From assembly GCA_015689745.1 (NCBI GenBank), contig WVSO01000018.1, positions 1 through 46,843 on the forward strand: a DNA stretch of 46,843 nucleotides. The letters run 5' to 3'. The position numbers were made by a program, and so were the translations under genes. The first letter of the stretch is position 1. Each line of letters opens with the position of its first letter. Origin of the DNA: Rhodobacterales bacterium HKCCSP123 (lineage in GTDB: Bacteria > Pseudomonadota > Alphaproteobacteria > Rhodobacterales > Rhodobacteraceae). Below the pieces are notes generated by a model, which saw nothing but the letters and a program-made list of their open reading frames with translations, was not told where the DNA came from and ran no database searches. Below are positions 9,980 through 18,053 of this stretch, piece after piece.

Positions 9980-11647
9980 TCAGTCGGCGTCTTCCAGCGC
10001 CGCGAAATAGGCCTGGTAGGGTGGCAGCATCACCTGCCGCCCGGTGTCGTCCTCGATCGCCGTGAAGGGCGCGCCCTTGTCCTGCCGCCAGCGGCCGGGG
10101 GGCAGCGCGACGGGATGGGCGAGGTTGGTCATGTTGAACGCGCAGAACAGGCGCTGACCGCCATGTGCGCGGACGAAGCTGACGATGCCATCGCCCGACC
10201 ACGGCTCTTCCAGCGTGCCCTTGACCAGCGGTGCCCAGGCGCGGCGGAAACGGATCATCTGGCGGTAGAAGGCCAGCGTGCTGTCCTCCTTGGCGGACTG
10301 GTCGCCGACGGACCGCTGCAGATGCTCGACCGCGACGGGAAGCCAGGGCTTCGCATCGGAGAAGCCGCCGTTCTGGTTGTCGGAAATCCACGGGATCGGC
10401 GTGCGGCAGCCGTCGCGGCCGCGGAACTTGGGCCAGAAGCGGATGCCGTAGGGATCCTGCAGATCCTCGTAGGAGACATAGGCCTCGGTCAGGCCCAGCT
10501 CTTCGCCTTGATAGAGGCAGACGGTGCCGCGCAGCGACAGCAGAAGGGCCGCGTAAAGCCTGCGCGCATCCTCGCCCAGGTTCCAGCGGCTCGCGTGGCG
10601 CACGACGTCATGGTTGGAAAACGCCCAGCAGGCCCAGCCATCGCCGATCTTCTCCTCGTACTCGGTCAGCACCTCGACCACGCGCTCGGGCGTGGGGGTG
10701 ATGCCCGAGAGGAACTCGAACGAGTAGCACATGTGCACCTTGTCCCCGCCCGAGGTGTACTCGGCCTGGATCTCCATGCCGCGCTGCGCGTCGCCTACCT
10801 CGCCCACGGCGGTGGTGGCGGGGTATTCATCCATAAGCGCGCGCAGGCGGCGCAGGAACTCCAGGTTCTCGGGTTGGTTCTTGTCATAGAGGTGGTTCTG
10901 CCAGTTGTAGGGGTTCACCTCGGGCGCGATGGTCGCGTTGCGCAAGGCCGGGTCGAGCGCCGGGTTGTCGCGCAACTCCCGGTCGTGGAAATAGAAGTTG
11001 ATCGTGTCGAGGCGGAAGCCGTCGACGCCGCGATCCAGCCAGAAGCGCGCGACGCCCAGAAGCTCCTCTTGCACCTGCGGGTTGTGCAGGTTGAGGTCCG
11101 GCTGTTCCTTCAGGAAATTGTGCAGGAAATACTGCATCCGGTCGCCCGACCATTCCCAGGCCGAGCCACCGAAGATCGACAGCCAGTTGTTCGGCGGGCT
11201 GCCGTCGGGCTTCGCGTCGGCCCAGACGTACCAGTCGGCCTTGGGGTTGTCGCGGCTGGTCTGGCTTTCGTGGAACCACGGGTGCTGGTTCGAGGTGTGG
11301 CTGAGGACGAGGTCGATCAGCACCTTCAGCCCCAGCTCATGCGCGCGCGAGATCAGCGCGTCGAAATCGCCAAGGCTGCCGAACATCGGGTCCACGTCGC
11401 GGTAATCGCTGACGTCATAGCCGAAATCGAGCATGGGCGAGCGGAAGAAGGGCGAGATCCAGATCGCATCGACACCCAGCTCGGCCACATGGCCGAGGCG
11501 GTGGATGATCCCGGCAAGATCCCCGATCCCGTCGTGGTTCGAGTCCTGGAAGCTGCGCGGGTAGATCTGGTAGATCACCGCCCCCCGCCACCAGTCGCGG
11601 TCGGGGGCGACGATCTCGTCGCGCGCCATGTCCTGCATGATCGTCAT
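9980..11647 (-). CDS. aglA: alpha-glucosidase, GH13 family
   Basis: 555 residues. GH13 landmarks are in order: VIYQIYPRSFQDSNHDGIGD near the start, the nucleophile D214 in GFRLDTIN, acid/base E283 in AVGEVGD, and the third acid D347 in FSNHDVVR. It has no signal peptide, so it should act in the cytoplasm on imported disaccharides such as sucrose, maltose, trehalose or related glucosides, releasing glucose. The start at 11647 has AGGAAAG upstream; ATGs at 11638 and 11629 are alternatives. It sits between the permease and ATPase genes, as in the agl operons described in rhizobia. Confidence 0.92.
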   Translation of the reverse strand: MTIMQDMARDEIVAPDRDWWRGAVIYQIYPRSFQDSNHDGIGDLAGIIHRLGHVAELGVDAIWISPFFRSPMLDFGYDVSDYRDVDPMFGSLGDFDALISRAHELGLKVLIDLVLSHTSNQHPWFHESQTSRDNPKADWYVWADAKPDGSPPNNWLSIFGGSAWEWSGDRMQYFLHNFLKEQPDLNLHNPQVQEELLGVARFWLDRGVDGFRLDTINFYFHDRELRDNPALDPALRNATIAPEVNPYNWQNHLYDKNQPENLEFLRRLRALMDEYPATTAVGEVGDAQRGMEIQAEYTSGGDKVHMCYSFEFLSGITPTPERVVEVLTEYEEKIGDGWACWAFSNHDVVRHASRWNLGEDARRLYAALLLSLRGTVCLYQGEELGLTEAYVSYEDLQDPYGIRFWPKFRGRDGCRTPIPWISDNQNGGFSDAKPWLPVAVEHLQRSVGDQSAKEDSTLAFYRQMIRFRRAWAPLVKGTLEEPWSGDGIVSFVRAHGGQRLFCAFNMTNLAHPVALPPGRWRQDKGAPFTAIEDDTGRQVMLPPYQAYFAALEDAD

Positions 11648-11666
11648 GCGCAGGTCTTTCCTGTTG

Positions 11667-12842
11667 TCACTTGACCGATCCGGCCAGGAGGCCGCGGATA
11701 AGGTAGCGTTGCATTGTGAAGAAGACGACGAGCGGAACCGCGATCGACACGAAGGCCGAGGTCGCGAGGATCTCCCAGTCGCCGCCGCGGGTGCCCAGAA
11801 GCTCGACGATCTGGCGCGTCATCACCGTGGTCTCGCCCGAGCTGTCGATCAGGAACACCATGGCGACCAGCAGGTCGTTCCAGGTCCAGAGGAACTGGAA
11901 GATCGCGAAGCTTGCCAGCGCCGGGAAGCTGAGCGGCAGGATGATCTTGACGAAGATCTGGAAATCGGTCGCCCCGTCCACCTTGGCGCATTCGATGATC
12001 TCCCGCGGGAGGCCGACCATGTAGTTGCGCAACAGGTAAATGGCGAGCGGCAGCCCGAAGCCCGTATGCGCGAGCCACGTGCCAAGGTAGCCCTTGCCGA
12101 TGCCGATGTCGTTGTGCAGCGACAGAAGCGGGATGAGCGCCAGTTGCAGCGGCACCACCAGCAGCGCCACGACGCCTGCGATCAGCAGCGCGCGGCCCGG
12201 GAAATCCATCCACGCCAGCGCATAGGCCGCGAAGGCCGCGATCAGGATCGGGATGATCGTGGCGGGGATGACGACGGTCAGCGTGTTGAAGAAGGCCTTG
12301 GCCATCCCCTCGCGGTTGCCGGGGTCGAACAGCACGGTCTGGTAGTTGCCGAGCGTGAACTCCGGCGGGCTTTCGGCGGTGGCGAAGACGCGCTGCCCGC
12401 GGCCCGAGATCTGCTCCTCGGTCCCGGACCAGACGTAGTCGCCGTTGGCCTGAACCGTCATCGTCTCGCCGTCGCCCATGTCGGCGGTCTCGCCCGCCTC
12501 GTAGGCCGAGATATCGCGCGAGGAGGTGCCCCAGACGGTGATCCGGGCCGCGACCGCATCGGCGCTCGCCGCGCGCCCCTCGTCGACGTAGAAGTTGCCC
12601 TCGACGACATAGAGCCCATCGCGCTCGATGCGGGTCTCGCCGGGATCTGCGGTCCGGAAGACCTCGTTGATCTCGGCGGGGAAGAGCGCCGCCCACCAGC
12701 CCGAGGTGCGGATCTGCTCGGTCGTCCGGAAGGACGAGATCAGAAGGCCCGCGGTCGGAAAGATCCAGAGCAGCACGAGCGCCACGACCGAGATATGCAC
12801 CGCCCAGGTGAGCGAGGATTTCTTGCCGGCAATGTTATCCAT
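11667..12842 (-). CDS. aglG: alpha-glucoside ABC transporter permease
   Basis: 391 residues, binding-protein-dependent permease of the MalG type. One N-terminal membrane segment (WAVHISVVALVLLWIFPTAG) is followed by an unusually large periplasmic insert of about 150 residues, then the usual bundle of membrane helices and the EAA loop that contacts the ATPase (EIIECAKVDGATDFQIFVKI). The large insert is characteristic of AglG compared with MalG. It pairs with AglF to form the inner-membrane pore. Its start lies 42 bases after the aglF stop and 19 bases separate its stop from aglA. Confidence 0.92.
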   Translation of the reverse strand: MDNIAGKKSSLTWAVHISVVALVLLWIFPTAGLLISSFRTTEQIRTSGWWAALFPAEINEVFRTADPGETRIERDGLYVVEGNFYVDEGRAASADAVAARITVWGTSSRDISAYEAGETADMGDGETMTVQANGDYVWSGTEEQISGRGQRVFATAESPPEFTLGNYQTVLFDPGNREGMAKAFFNTLTVVIPATIIPILIAAFAAYALAWMDFPGRALLIAGVVALLVVPLQLALIPLLSLHNDIGIGKGYLGTWLAHTGFGLPLAIYLLRNYMVGLPREIIECAKVDGATDFQIFVKIILPLSFPALASFAIFQFLWTWNDLLVAMVFLIDSSGETTVMTRQIVELLGTRGGDWEILATSAFVSIAVPLVVFFTMQRYLIRGLLAGSVK

Positions 12843-12884
12843 GAGTGAATGCTCCCGTCCGGTCGCAGAAGGAACAGGCGTCCA

Positions 12885-13889
12885 TCACCGCATCTCCTTC
12901 CGGGCGTTGTAGACGTTCCAGACCAGGATCGGCGTCACCAGCAGCATGATGATCATCGCCGCCGCCGAGCCCATACCCCAGTCGTTCGCGCGGAACATCT
13001 TGTCGTACATGTAGTTGGCCAGGACCTGCGTCTCCCACTGGCCGTTGGTCATGGCGAAGACGATGTCGAAGACCTTGAGCACCACGATGGTGATGGTGGT
13101 CCAGACGACCACGATGGTACCCGAGATCTGCGGGATCTTGATCTTGAAGAAGACCTGGAACGGGTTCGCGCCGTCCACGATGGCCGCCTCGATCGTCTCT
13201 TCCGGGATGCCGCGCAGCGCGGCGGACAGGATCACCATGGCGAAACCGGTCTGGATCCAGATCAGCACGACCATCAGGAAGAAGTTGTTCCAGAAGGGCA
13301 CGGTCAGCCATTGCACCGGCTCCGAGCCCATCTGCACGAGGATCGCGTTCAGCACGCCGATCTGCGCCACGTCCTCGGGGCGGGCGTCATAGACCAGCTT
13401 GAAGATCACCGCCGCGCCGACGAAGGAGATCGCCATCGGCATGAAGATCAGCGACTTGGCGATGTTGCCCCAGCGGATGCGGTCGGTCAGCTGCGCGGCC
13501 AGTAGCCCGAAGGCCGTCGAGGCCGCGGGCACGATCAGAAGCCAGAGGAAATTGTTGCGCACCGCCTCCCAGAACTTGTCCTCTTCGAACATGCGCTGGT
13601 AATTCGAGACCCCCGCCCATTCGAACCCGCCGCCGGGAACCCGGTTGCTGAGGCTCAAACGCATCGTCTCGACCACCGGGTAAGCGAGGTAGAGGCCGAG
13701 CGCGAAGATCGCGGGGAACAGGAACAGCCAGGGACGGATCGCGTTGGCGCGGTTGATGTTGCGCCCCGCGTTGGGACCGGTCGGCTTGAACAGCACCCGA
13801 TCGAGAAACTGGTTCGAAAGGTAGAAGTAACCGATGCAACCGCCCACGCCCACGATGATGGTGAGCAAGCCCTGAAGTGCCGGGTTCAT
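12885..13889 (-). CDS. aglF: alpha-glucoside ABC transporter permease
   Basis: 334 residues with about eight membrane segments: an N-terminal helix (GLLTIIVGVGGCIGYFYL), a second at PWLFLFPAIFALGLYLAYP, and a core permease domain with the EAA loop ETIEAAIVDGANPFQVFFKI. The ATG at 13889 follows a strong GGGAGGGG ribosome-binding site, as expected for a gene expressed after a processed or attenuated aglE message. It forms the heterodimeric channel with AglG. A stable hairpin lies between it and aglE. Confidence 0.92.
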   Translation of the reverse strand: MNPALQGLLTIIVGVGGCIGYFYLSNQFLDRVLFKPTGPNAGRNINRANAIRPWLFLFPAIFALGLYLAYPVVETMRLSLSNRVPGGGFEWAGVSNYQRMFEEDKFWEAVRNNFLWLLIVPAASTAFGLLAAQLTDRIRWGNIAKSLIFMPMAISFVGAAVIFKLVYDARPEDVAQIGVLNAILVQMGSEPVQWLTVPFWNNFFLMVVLIWIQTGFAMVILSAALRGIPEETIEAAIVDGANPFQVFFKIKIPQISGTIVVVWTTITIVVLKVFDIVFAMTNGQWETQVLANYMYDKMFRANDWGMGSAAAMIIMLLVTPILVWNVYNARKEMR

Positions 13890-13965
13890 GCGCCCCTCCC
13901 TGTCCGATAACCGGCAGCCGGCCGGGGTGAGTGCGCGTCCCCTTGGGCCGGAAGTCCGGAGGTGG

Positions 13966-13994
13966 GGGTCCGGCCGCGCGGGGCAGCCGGACCC
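13966..13994 (-). terminator. intercistronic hairpin between aglE and aglF
   Basis: GGGTCCGGC at 13966-13974 and GCCGGACCC at 13986-13994 form a perfect 9-base-pair stem with an 11-base loop, 30 bases after the aglE stop. No T tract follows on minus. It looks like a 3'-end stabiliser or partial terminator that keeps binding-protein mRNA more abundant than permease mRNA, as in maltose operons. Confidence 0.6.
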
Positions 13995-14023
13995 GGTCTC
14001 AAGCTCTCACGCGGTCGCGTGGA

Positions 14024-15382
14024 TCACTGCAGCGCCTGCCAGCTTTCCTGGATCGAGGTCGCGACATCCTCGGCGGAGGCGCCGCCGACGAAATCGACCA
14101 TGCCGGTCCAGAAGGTGCCCGCGCCGATCGCCGCCGGCATCAGGTCCGAGCCGTCGAAGCGGAAGGTGGTGGCGCCCAGCAGGATCTCGCCCTGGCCAGC
14201 CTCGACCGCGGTCGGGTAGGCCTCGAGGTTCACGCCCGAGTGGGGCGTCAGGAAGCCGCCCTGCGCCATCATGATCTCATGCGCGAAGGGGGTCTGCAGG
14301 AAGGCCATGAAGGCCGCGGTCGCGTCCGACGCATCGGTCACGGCCATCACGGTGCCGCCACCCAGGACCGGGTTGCCGAGGTCTTCGCCCTCGAAGGAGG
14401 GGAAGTAGAAGAAGTCGGCATCGACGCCCACCTCGGTGCCCTCGGGGAAGAAGGCCGGGATGAAGGACGCCTGGCGGTGCATGTAGCAGCCGGGGGGCGA
14501 GGCGAAGAGGCCCGTGGGGCTGTCGCGGAAGTCGGTCGTGGCGACAGCGCCGCCGCCACCCTGCGCCCAGCCCTCGGTCAGGGCGAACATGCCGAAGGTC
14601 TCGATCGCGTTCACGACGCGGGGGTCGTTGAAGGCGATCTCGTTGGCGACCCACTGGTCATAGACCTCGGGCGACTGGGTGCGCAGCATGATGTCCTCGA
14701 CCCAGTCGGTCGCGGGCCAGCCGGTGGCCGCACCCGACCCCAGGCCGATGCACCACGGCGTTTCGCCGTCTGCCACGATCTGCTCGGAAAGCGCGATCAG
14801 CTCTTCCATCGTCTGCGGAACCTCGTAGCCCGCATCCTCGAAGTTCTCGGGGACGTACCAGACCAGCGACTTCAGGTTCACGTTGAAGAAGATGCCGTAG
14901 AACTCGTCTTCGCCGCTGGCGTTCGGGTAGGTGCCGAGGTCGACCCACGAGGACCCTGCCGCGTAGTTGTCGGTCACCCAGGCTTCCATCTCGTCGCCAA
15001 GCGGGGCGAGCTGGCCATTGCCGGCCAGAACCGCCGCGAGGCCCGGCTGCGGGAAGACGGCGATATTGGGGGCAGAGCCCGCCTCGACGTCGATGACGAT
15101 CTGCTGTTCGAAGCTGTCCGAGCCGGTGTAGCTCGCCTCGACGCCGGTGGCGGCCTCGAAGTAGTTGAGCAGGATGTCGAAGCGGTCAGCCTCCGGCGAG
15201 AGCCACGGGCCCGACACGGTCAGCGTCTGGCCGGACAGGTCCGGGGCGCTGTCGGCAAAGGCCTGGTAGCTGTCCCAGTTGAAGGCGCCTTCGCCCTCGG
15301 CGAAGGGCATGTGAGCGTCCGCATAGGCTGCGCCGCTCATCAGCGCCAGGATGGCGGCGCTGGAGAACAGGTTGCGTTTCAT
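14024..15382 (-). CDS. aglE: alpha-glucoside ABC transporter substrate-binding protein
   Basis: 452 residues from ATG at 15382, preceded by GGGAGG; the frame continues upstream to 15778 but that part overlaps the regulatory region. MKRNLFSSAAILALMSGAAYADA is a signal peptide with likely cleavage after AYA. The mature part is a cluster B/extracellular family 1 sugar-binding protein (LTVSGPWLSPEADRFDIL; WDGGT-like segments; VLGGGTVMAVTD). It captures alpha-glucosides in the periplasm and delivers them to AglFG-K. It is the first gene of the operon and diverges from aglR across a 277-base control region with two operators. Confidence 0.93.
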   Translation of the reverse strand: MKRNLFSSAAILALMSGAAYADAHMPFAEGEGAFNWDSYQAFADSAPDLSGQTLTVSGPWLSPEADRFDILLNYFEAATGVEASYTGSDSFEQQIVIDVEAGSAPNIAVFPQPGLAAVLAGNGQLAPLGDEMEAWVTDNYAAGSSWVDLGTYPNASGEDEFYGIFFNVNLKSLVWYVPENFEDAGYEVPQTMEELIALSEQIVADGETPWCIGLGSGAATGWPATDWVEDIMLRTQSPEVYDQWVANEIAFNDPRVVNAIETFGMFALTEGWAQGGGGAVATTDFRDSPTGLFASPPGCYMHRQASFIPAFFPEGTEVGVDADFFYFPSFEGEDLGNPVLGGGTVMAVTDASDATAAFMAFLQTPFAHEIMMAQGGFLTPHSGVNLEAYPTAVEAGQGEILLGATTFRFDGSDLMPAAIGAGTFWTGMVDFVGGASAEDVATSIQESWQALQ

Positions 15383-15467
15383 TTGATCCTCCCAAGAAAC
15401 GGCCGGCCTGACCCGGCGATGTCGCAGTTGCCCAAGCGCCACCGGGTCGAACTCTTCACACACCGAT

Positions 15468-15483
15468 CCCAAAGCGCTTTGGG
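15468..15483. promoter_or_regulatory. AglR-type operator 1 (aglE promoter)
   Basis: CCCAAAGCGCTTTGGG is a perfect 16-base palindrome with central GCGC, a LacI-family operator. On minus it sits immediately downstream of the predicted aglE transcription start, a typical repressor position. A related, slightly imperfect copy is at 15634-15647. Confidence 0.75.
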
Positions 15484-15491
15484 TTGGCGCC

Positions 15492-15520
15492 ACACTCTCG
15501 GAAGCCTCCGAGTCTGTCAA
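15492..15520 (-). promoter_or_regulatory. candidate aglE promoter
   Basis: On minus, TTGACA (15520-15515) is followed 17 bases later by a weak -10, GAGTGT (15497-15492). Transcription would start near 15485, at the edge of operator 1. The spacer contains a further 6-bp dyad (CTCGGA/TCCGAG, 15497-15512), which may bind an activator. Confidence 0.4.
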
Positions 15521-15593
15521 TCCGTCATTCAAATCACGCTGAAAAATAATGGGGAATTTTGCAGGTGCAGAAAGTTTTGGCGATTTAGAATCT

Positions 15594-15622
15594 TTGACAA
15601 TCCGGATCGAGGGGCGATAGCT
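15594..15622 (+). promoter_or_regulatory. candidate aglR promoter
   Basis: TTGACA at 15594-15599 with ATAGCT 17 bases on (15617-15622); TAGCTT at 18 bases is an alternative. Initiation near 15629 would place operator 2 directly on the first transcribed bases, implying autorepression. Confidence 0.45.
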
Positions 15623-15633
15623 TCGCCTCCGAT

Positions 15634-15647
15634 CCAAACCGCTTTGG
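15634..15647. promoter_or_regulatory. AglR-type operator 2 (aglR promoter)
   Basis: CCAAACCGCTTTGG keeps the outer CCAAA/TTTGG arms of operator 1, with one mismatched central pair. It lies 12 bases before the aglR ATG. The two sites are 164-166 bases apart centre to centre, close enough for looping by a LacI-family tetramer if AglR forms one. Confidence 0.65.
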
Positions 15648-15659
15648 CCCGTCTTTCGC

Positions 15660-16685
15660 ATGAATCTCAAGGAACTGGCAGCGACGCTGAACCTCAGCCA
15701 GACCACCGTGAGCCGCGCGCTGAACGGGTATCCCGAAGTGCGCGAGGAAACCCGCGCCCGCGTGCTGGCCGCCGCCAAGGCCGCGAACTACGCCCCCAAC
15801 AGCCGGGCGCGACGTCTGGCCACGGGGCGGGCGATGACCATCGGCCACGTGATTCCGCTGACCGGCCGGGCCGAGATGGTGAACCCGATCTTCGCCGATT
15901 TCCTGATCGGCGCGGGCGAGGTCTATGCGCGTGAGGGCTACGACCTGCTTCTGTCGATGGTCACGGACGGCGACAGCGAAGCGGCCTTTCGCCAGATCGC
16001 CGCCAATGGCTCCGTCGACGGGGTGATGGTGCAGGCCCCGCAGATCACGGACCCGCGCATCGCGCTGCTGCAGGAGCTTGACCTGCCCTTTCTCGTCCAT
16101 GGCCGCACCGGCGACGCCGAGGGGTACAGCTGGCTCGACATCGCCAATATCCGCGCCTTCCGTCGTGCGACCGAGTTCCTGCTGGATCTCGGACACAGGC
16201 GCATCGCGCTTCTCAACGGTCAGGAATGCTTCGACTTCGCCCGGCGCCGGCGCCAGGGGTTCGAGGACGCGCTGGAGGCGCGCGGCGTCGCGCCCCTGCC
16301 TCACCTCATGGCCAACGACGCCATGACCGAGGGCTTCGGTTATCTTTCCGCCTCGGCGATGCTGGACGGGCCCGAGCCGCCGACGGCCTTCCTCGCCTCC
16401 TCCGTCATCATCGCCATCGGCATCCGCCGCGCCTGCGGCGAGCGGGGGCTGCGCATGGGGCGCGACATCTCGGTGATCTGCCACGACGACGAACTCAGCT
16501 ACCTCAACAACGACGTGGGCGGCCCGGCCTTCACCGCCACGCGCTCCTCGATCCGGGCGGCGGGCCGGCGCTGCGCCGAGATCCTGATCGACCTGATCCG
16601 CAACCCCGAGCAGCCGCCGATCCAGGAGTTGTGGGAAACCGACCTGACCGTGGGCCGCTCGACCGGCCCCTGCCCCGCGGCCTGA
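15660..16685 (+). CDS. aglR: LacI-family transcriptional regulator of alpha-glucoside use
   Basis: 341 residues. The N-terminal helix-turn-helix and hinge are clear: MNLKELAATLNLSQTTVSRA, LNGYPEVREETRARVLAAAK, then NYAPNSRARRLATGRAM, with a hinge helix that inserts into the central CG of the operator. The rest is a periplasmic-binding-protein-like sensor (DISVICHDDELSYLNNDVGG in the C-terminal lobe). It probably represses aglEFGAK and itself until a glucoside or derivative binds. It is divergent from aglE with two matching palindromes between them, and heads a plus-strand run with the GH1 and glucokinase genes. Confidence 0.9.
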   Translation: MNLKELAATLNLSQTTVSRALNGYPEVREETRARVLAAAKAANYAPNSRARRLATGRAMTIGHVIPLTGRAEMVNPIFADFLIGAGEVYAREGYDLLLSMVTDGDSEAAFRQIAANGSVDGVMVQAPQITDPRIALLQELDLPFLVHGRTGDAEGYSWLDIANIRAFRRATEFLLDLGHRRIALLNGQECFDFARRRRQGFEDALEARGVAPLPHLMANDAMTEGFGYLSASAMLDGPEPPTAFLASSVIIAIGIRRACGERGLRMGRDISVICHDDELSYLNNDVGGPAFTATRSSIRAAGRRCAEILIDLIRNPEQPPIQELWETDLTVGRSTGPCPAA

Positions 16686-16714
16686 GCGACAGGCCCGCCG
16701 AGAAAGGACATCCG

Positions 16715-18028
16715 ATGCAGTTCCAGCGCAGCGATTTTCCCGAGGGCTTCCTCTTCGGGGTCGCCACCTCGTCCTACCAGATCGAGGGGCACGCCCATGG
16801 CGGCGCCGGGCCGACCCATTGGGACAGTTTCGCCGCCACGCCGGGCAATGTCGTACGCGCCGAGCATGGGCAGCGCGCCTGCGACCATTACCACCGTTGG
16901 GAGGAAGACCTCGACCTGATCCGCAACCTCGGCGCGGATGTCTACCGCTTCTCGACCAGCTGGGCGCGCGTCCTGCCCGAGGGCACGGGCACGCCCAATG
17001 CCGAGGGGCTGGATTTCTACGACCGGCTTGTCGACGGCATGCTCGCCCGCGGCATCAAGCCCGCCGCGACCCTCTACCATTGGGAGCTGCCGCAGGCGCT
17101 GGCCGACAAGGGCGGCTGGCGCAACGCCGACATGCCCCATTGGTTCGCCGAGTTCACCGAGACCGTGATGGCCCGCATCGGCGACCGCGTCTGGTCGGCG
17201 GCCCCCATCAACGAGCCCTGGTGCGTCGGCTGGCTGTCGCATTTCGACGGCGTCCATGCGCCGGGGATGCGCGACATCCGCGCCACCGCGCGGGCGATGC
17301 ACCATATCCTTCTCAGCCACGGCCGCAGCATCGAGGTGATGCGCGGGCTGGGGATGGGGAACCTCGGCGCGGTGTGCAATTTCGAATGGGTCACCCCCGC
17401 CAGCGACACGCCCGAGGATATCGCCGCCGCCGCGCGCTACGACGCGATCTACAACCGCTTCTTCCTTGGCGGCCTGTTTCACGGTGCCTATCCGCAAGAG
17501 GTGCTGGAGGGGCTCGGCCCCCACCTGCCCGAGGGCTGGCAAGACGACTTCGACACGATCCGCGCGCCGCTCGACTGGCTGGGCGTGAATTATTATACAA
17601 GAAAGATCATCCGCCACGCCGACGGCGCATGGCCGAACTACGCCGAGGCCCCGACCCGCCTGCCGCTGACGCAGATGGGATGGGAGATCTACCCCGACGG
17701 CCTGCGCGATCTGTTGATCCGCAACGCGCGCGAGTATTCCGGCGACCTGCCGATCCACGTCACCGAGAACGGCATGGCCAACCCCGACACGCCCGACACC
17801 CCCGACACGGCGCGCATCGACTACCTGGACGCCCATCTTGCCGCCGTGCAGGAGGCCATCGCCGCGGGCGCGCCCGTCGCGGGCTATTACTGCTGGTCGC
17901 TCATGGACAATTACGAATGGTCGCTCGGCTACGAAAAACGCTTCGGGCTCGTCCACGTGGATTTCGACAGCTTGGCAAGGACCCCGAAAGCGTCCTATCA
18001 GGCGCTCGCGCGCTGGTGGCGCGCGTGA
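16715..18028 (+). CDS. beta-glucosidase, GH1 family
   Basis: 437 residues from ATG at 16715, which has AAAGGA upstream; the open frame before it overlaps aglR out of frame. GH1 motifs: FLFGVATSSYQIEGH at the start, acid/base E167 in PINEPW, VNYYTRK near 291, nucleophile E351 in HVTENGMA, and the aglycone-side CWSLMDNYEWSLGYEKRFGL. There is no signal peptide, so it should cleave imported beta-glucosides to glucose in the cytoplasm. A short PDT-PDT-PDT repeat follows the nucleophile. Its place between aglR and glk ties it to the same regulon although the transporter is alpha-glucoside type. Confidence 0.93.
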   Translation: MQFQRSDFPEGFLFGVATSSYQIEGHAHGGAGPTHWDSFAATPGNVVRAEHGQRACDHYHRWEEDLDLIRNLGADVYRFSTSWARVLPEGTGTPNAEGLDFYDRLVDGMLARGIKPAATLYHWELPQALADKGGWRNADMPHWFAEFTETVMARIGDRVWSAAPINEPWCVGWLSHFDGVHAPGMRDIRATARAMHHILLSHGRSIEVMRGLGMGNLGAVCNFEWVTPASDTPEDIAAAARYDAIYNRFFLGGLFHGAYPQEVLEGLGPHLPEGWQDDFDTIRAPLDWLGVNYYTRKIIRHADGAWPNYAEAPTRLPLTQMGWEIYPDGLRDLLIRNAREYSGDLPIHVTENGMANPDTPDTPDTARIDYLDAHLAAVQEAIAAGAPVAGYYCWSLMDNYEWSLGYEKRFGLVHVDFDSLARTPKASYQALARWWRA

Positions 18029-18053
18029 TCCTCTGGCAACCGGGACGGGACCG

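Noticed and set aside
8684-11674. 996-codon plus-strand open frame opposite edd, aglK and aglA
   Set aside because: It is antisense to three genes with complete catalytic motifs, has the repetitive Arg/Gly/Val/His-rich composition of a GC-driven shadow frame, and shows no recognisable domain.
13931-15934. 667-codon plus-strand frame opposite aglE and running into aglR
   Set aside because: Antisense to a typical sugar-binding protein and crosses the divergent promoter; no domain.
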